Assembly (NCBI GenBank): GCA_903909905.1
Contig: CAIVXP010000070.1
Span: 1-5,770, forward strand
Length of the DNA: 5,770 nucleotides
Reading direction: 5' to 3'
From: Akkermansiaceae bacterium
GTDB lineage: Bacteria > Verrucomicrobiota > Verrucomicrobiia > Verrucomicrobiales > Akkermansiaceae
In this document: piece after piece, positions 5,172 to 5,770 of the stretch
How positions within the stretch are numbered: position 1 is the first letter of the stretch
Layout: every line of letters starts with the position of its first letter
The notes under the pieces: model-generated
Database searches by the model: none
What the model was told of the DNA's origin: nothing
What the model saw: only the letters and a program-made list of their open reading frames with translations
Made by a program: the position numbers and the translations under genes

Positions 5172-5395
5172 GCGACCGCCTCGTATGCAGATGCCTGATA
5201 GTCGGTGAGCTTGCTGGCAAATTCGAGGGCGGCCTCTACATCCTGGCGGGTGATATTCGGGTAATCTTCGAGGACCTGCTCCAAAGTATCACCACCACTC
5301 AATGCGCCGAGGATCGTTGAGACCAAGACACGGGTGCCCCGAATGACTGGCTTGCCATGACAAATGTTCGGATCGATCTGGAGACGAGAGTTCAT
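5168..5395 (-). CDS. DUF433 antitoxin of a type II toxin-antitoxin pair
   Basis: A 75-residue protein with the DUF433 signature: IDPNICHGKPVIRGTRV (7-23), then a helical stretch STILGALSGGDTLEQVLEDYP (26-46) and ITRQDVEAALEFASKL (48-63). In this family the N-terminal part forms a small winged-helix-like DNA-binding domain and the C-terminal tail (here TDYQASAYEAVA) is placed to bind the toxin. It would neutralise the adjacent DUF5615 toxin and probably repress its own promoter. It is first in a two-gene operon. A TATAAC -10-like box lies upstream (plus 5412-5417), but no good -35 is seen at standard spacing. No clear Shine-Dalgarno site precedes ATG 5395. Confidence 0.93.
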   Translation of the reverse strand: MNSRLQIDPNICHGKPVIRGTRVLVSTILGALSGGDTLEQVLEDYPNITRQDVEAALEFASKLTDYQASAYEAVA

Positions 5396-5440
5396 GCTGG
5401 AAAAGTAATGCGTTATAGCCTGAGGGCAAGCTGGGAATCG

Positions 5441-5476
5441 GTTTCAAGAGAAGACGGAAGACTTCGAGACAGAAGA
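5441..5476 (+). repeat. 36-bp direct repeat flanking the toxin-antitoxin pair, right copy
   Basis: Same orientation as 4746-4781 and differing from it at one base (AAGACG against AAGACA). It begins 46 bp upstream of the antitoxin start. The two copies enclose 659 bp holding only the toxin-antitoxin pair and its short flanks. Confidence 0.9.
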
Positions 5477-5510
5477 TGCTAGATCAGAAGCTGCTTCTTC
5501 AATGGCAGGG

Positions 5511-5527
5511 ACCTTTTTCCAAAAGGT
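5511..5527. other. Small perfect hairpin in the island
   Basis: ACCTTTT (5511-5517) and AAAAGGT (5521-5527) pair perfectly around TCC. No adjacent T-run suggests termination on either strand. Its role is unknown. Confidence 0.35.
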
Positions 5528-5542
5528 TCGCGCAAATGAGCA

Positions 5543-5624
5543 GCCGCATCGCCCTACCTTGAGTGAAGAAGAAGCCGCTTCTTCATCATCTGTCTCCTTG
5601 AAACTGAAAGCTTGAAACCTGAAC
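5543..5624 (-). repeat. Right arm of composite inverted repeat bounding the island
   Basis: GCCGCATCGCCCTACC at 5543-5558 is the exact reverse complement of 4258-4273. The 20 bases at 5597-5616 are the exact reverse complement of 4210-4229. Order and orientation are those of a true inverted copy. The spacer between blocks (5559-5596) is longer than in the left arm and holds a GAAGAAG/CTTCTTC hairpin (5568-5584). The arm ends 8 bp before the recR stop codon. Confidence 0.85.
5568..5584. other. GAAGAAG-CCG-CTTCTTC hairpin downstream of recR
   Basis: A perfect 7-bp stem with a 3-nt loop, about 50 bp past the recR stop on the minus strand, where it is followed by TTCACTC rather than a clean T-run. 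It is at best a weak terminator for recR and may simply belong to the repeat arm. Confidence 0.3.
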
Positions 5625-5632
5625 CTCCCTTC

Positions 5633-5770
5633 TTACCAAACACTTCTCCGTCCTTGCATGGCGCGGAGGAGGGTGAGTTCGTCGGCGTGTTCGAGTCCGC
5701 CGCCGGCGGGTAGGCCTTGGGCGATGCGGGTGAGTCGGCAGTTTTTGCCGCGCAGCATTTCGGCGATGTA
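5633..5770 (-). CDS. recR: Recombination mediator protein RecR, C-terminal fragment (5' end outside window)
   Basis: RecR works with RecO (and RecF) to load RecA onto SSB-coated single-stranded gaps. Only the last 45 residues are in the window, from the right edge to the TAA at 5633-5635. They read as the end of the Toprim region and the C-terminal segment: TRIAQGLPAGGGLEHADELT, then LLRAMQGRRSVW. This matches the RecR family C-terminus (typically ARGxPxGGxLEYxDxxTLxxALxGR). The gene runs toward lysC, and its stop codon abuts the right arm of the island. Start, zinc finger and most of the Toprim domain are not visible. Confidence 0.93.
   Translation of the reverse strand, partial: YIAEMLRGKNCRLTRIAQGLPAGGGLEHADELTLLRAMQGRRSVW

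Larger units (their letters stand above)
4194..5632. other. Repeat-rich island between convergent lysC and recR, carrying a toxin-antitoxin pair
   Basis: The whole gap between the lysC stop and the recR stop is unlike its surroundings. Lines counted by eye are near 45-50% GC in the non-coding part, against above 65% in a line of lysC. It is filled with short direct and inverted repeats, listed separately. The only genes I can support in it are the minus-strand pair at 4809-5395. The stretches 4194-4808 and 5396-5632 hold repeats and hairpins but no credible protein gene: frames there translate into repeat sequence. No transposase, tRNA or target-site duplication is visible. Confidence 0.75.

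Overview
The window is a GC-rich bacterial chromosome segment. The lineage is not provable from sequence alone. The style fits Verrucomicrobiota or a relative in the PVC group: Shine-Dalgarno sites are weak or absent before several genes, a plant-Whirly-like protein is present, and one intergenic gap is packed with short dispersed repeats. That assignment is inference. All genes but one are recognisable housekeeping or toxin-antitoxin families; the exception is the Whirly-like protein.

Layout. (1) Positions 1-1651, minus strand: priA, the replication-restart helicase, with an intact N-terminus and its C-terminal part cut off by the window edge. (2) Positions 1652-1746: a short divergent intergenic region with a perfect 16-bp palindrome. 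(3) Positions 1747-2364, plus strand: a protein whose C-terminal two-thirds reads like a Whirly single-stranded-DNA-binding domain, ahead of a strong intrinsic terminator at 2397-2437. (4) Positions 2468-2896 and 2970-4193, plus strand: a YbgC-type hotdog acyl-CoA thioesterase and then aspartate kinase lysC with two ACT domains, probably co-transcribed. (5) Positions 4194-5632: a repeat-filled island of lower GC that fills the whole gap between the convergent lysC and recR genes. It is edged by a two-block composite inverted repeat. Inside it are a 67-bp imperfect duplication, an intrinsic-terminator-like hairpin, and a minus-strand DUF433/DUF5615 toxin-antitoxin pair that is itself bracketed by a 36-bp direct repeat. 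(6) Positions 5633-5770, minus strand: the C-terminal 45 residues of RecR.

How it fits together: priA, the Whirly-like protein and recR all belong, by family, to handling of single-stranded DNA and recombination or replication restart. lysC is the entry step of the lysine/threonine/methionine branch. The toxin-antitoxin island looks like an inserted or accreted module between two core genes. The two points most worth following up are the bacterial Whirly-like protein and the nested-repeat architecture around the toxin-antitoxin pair.
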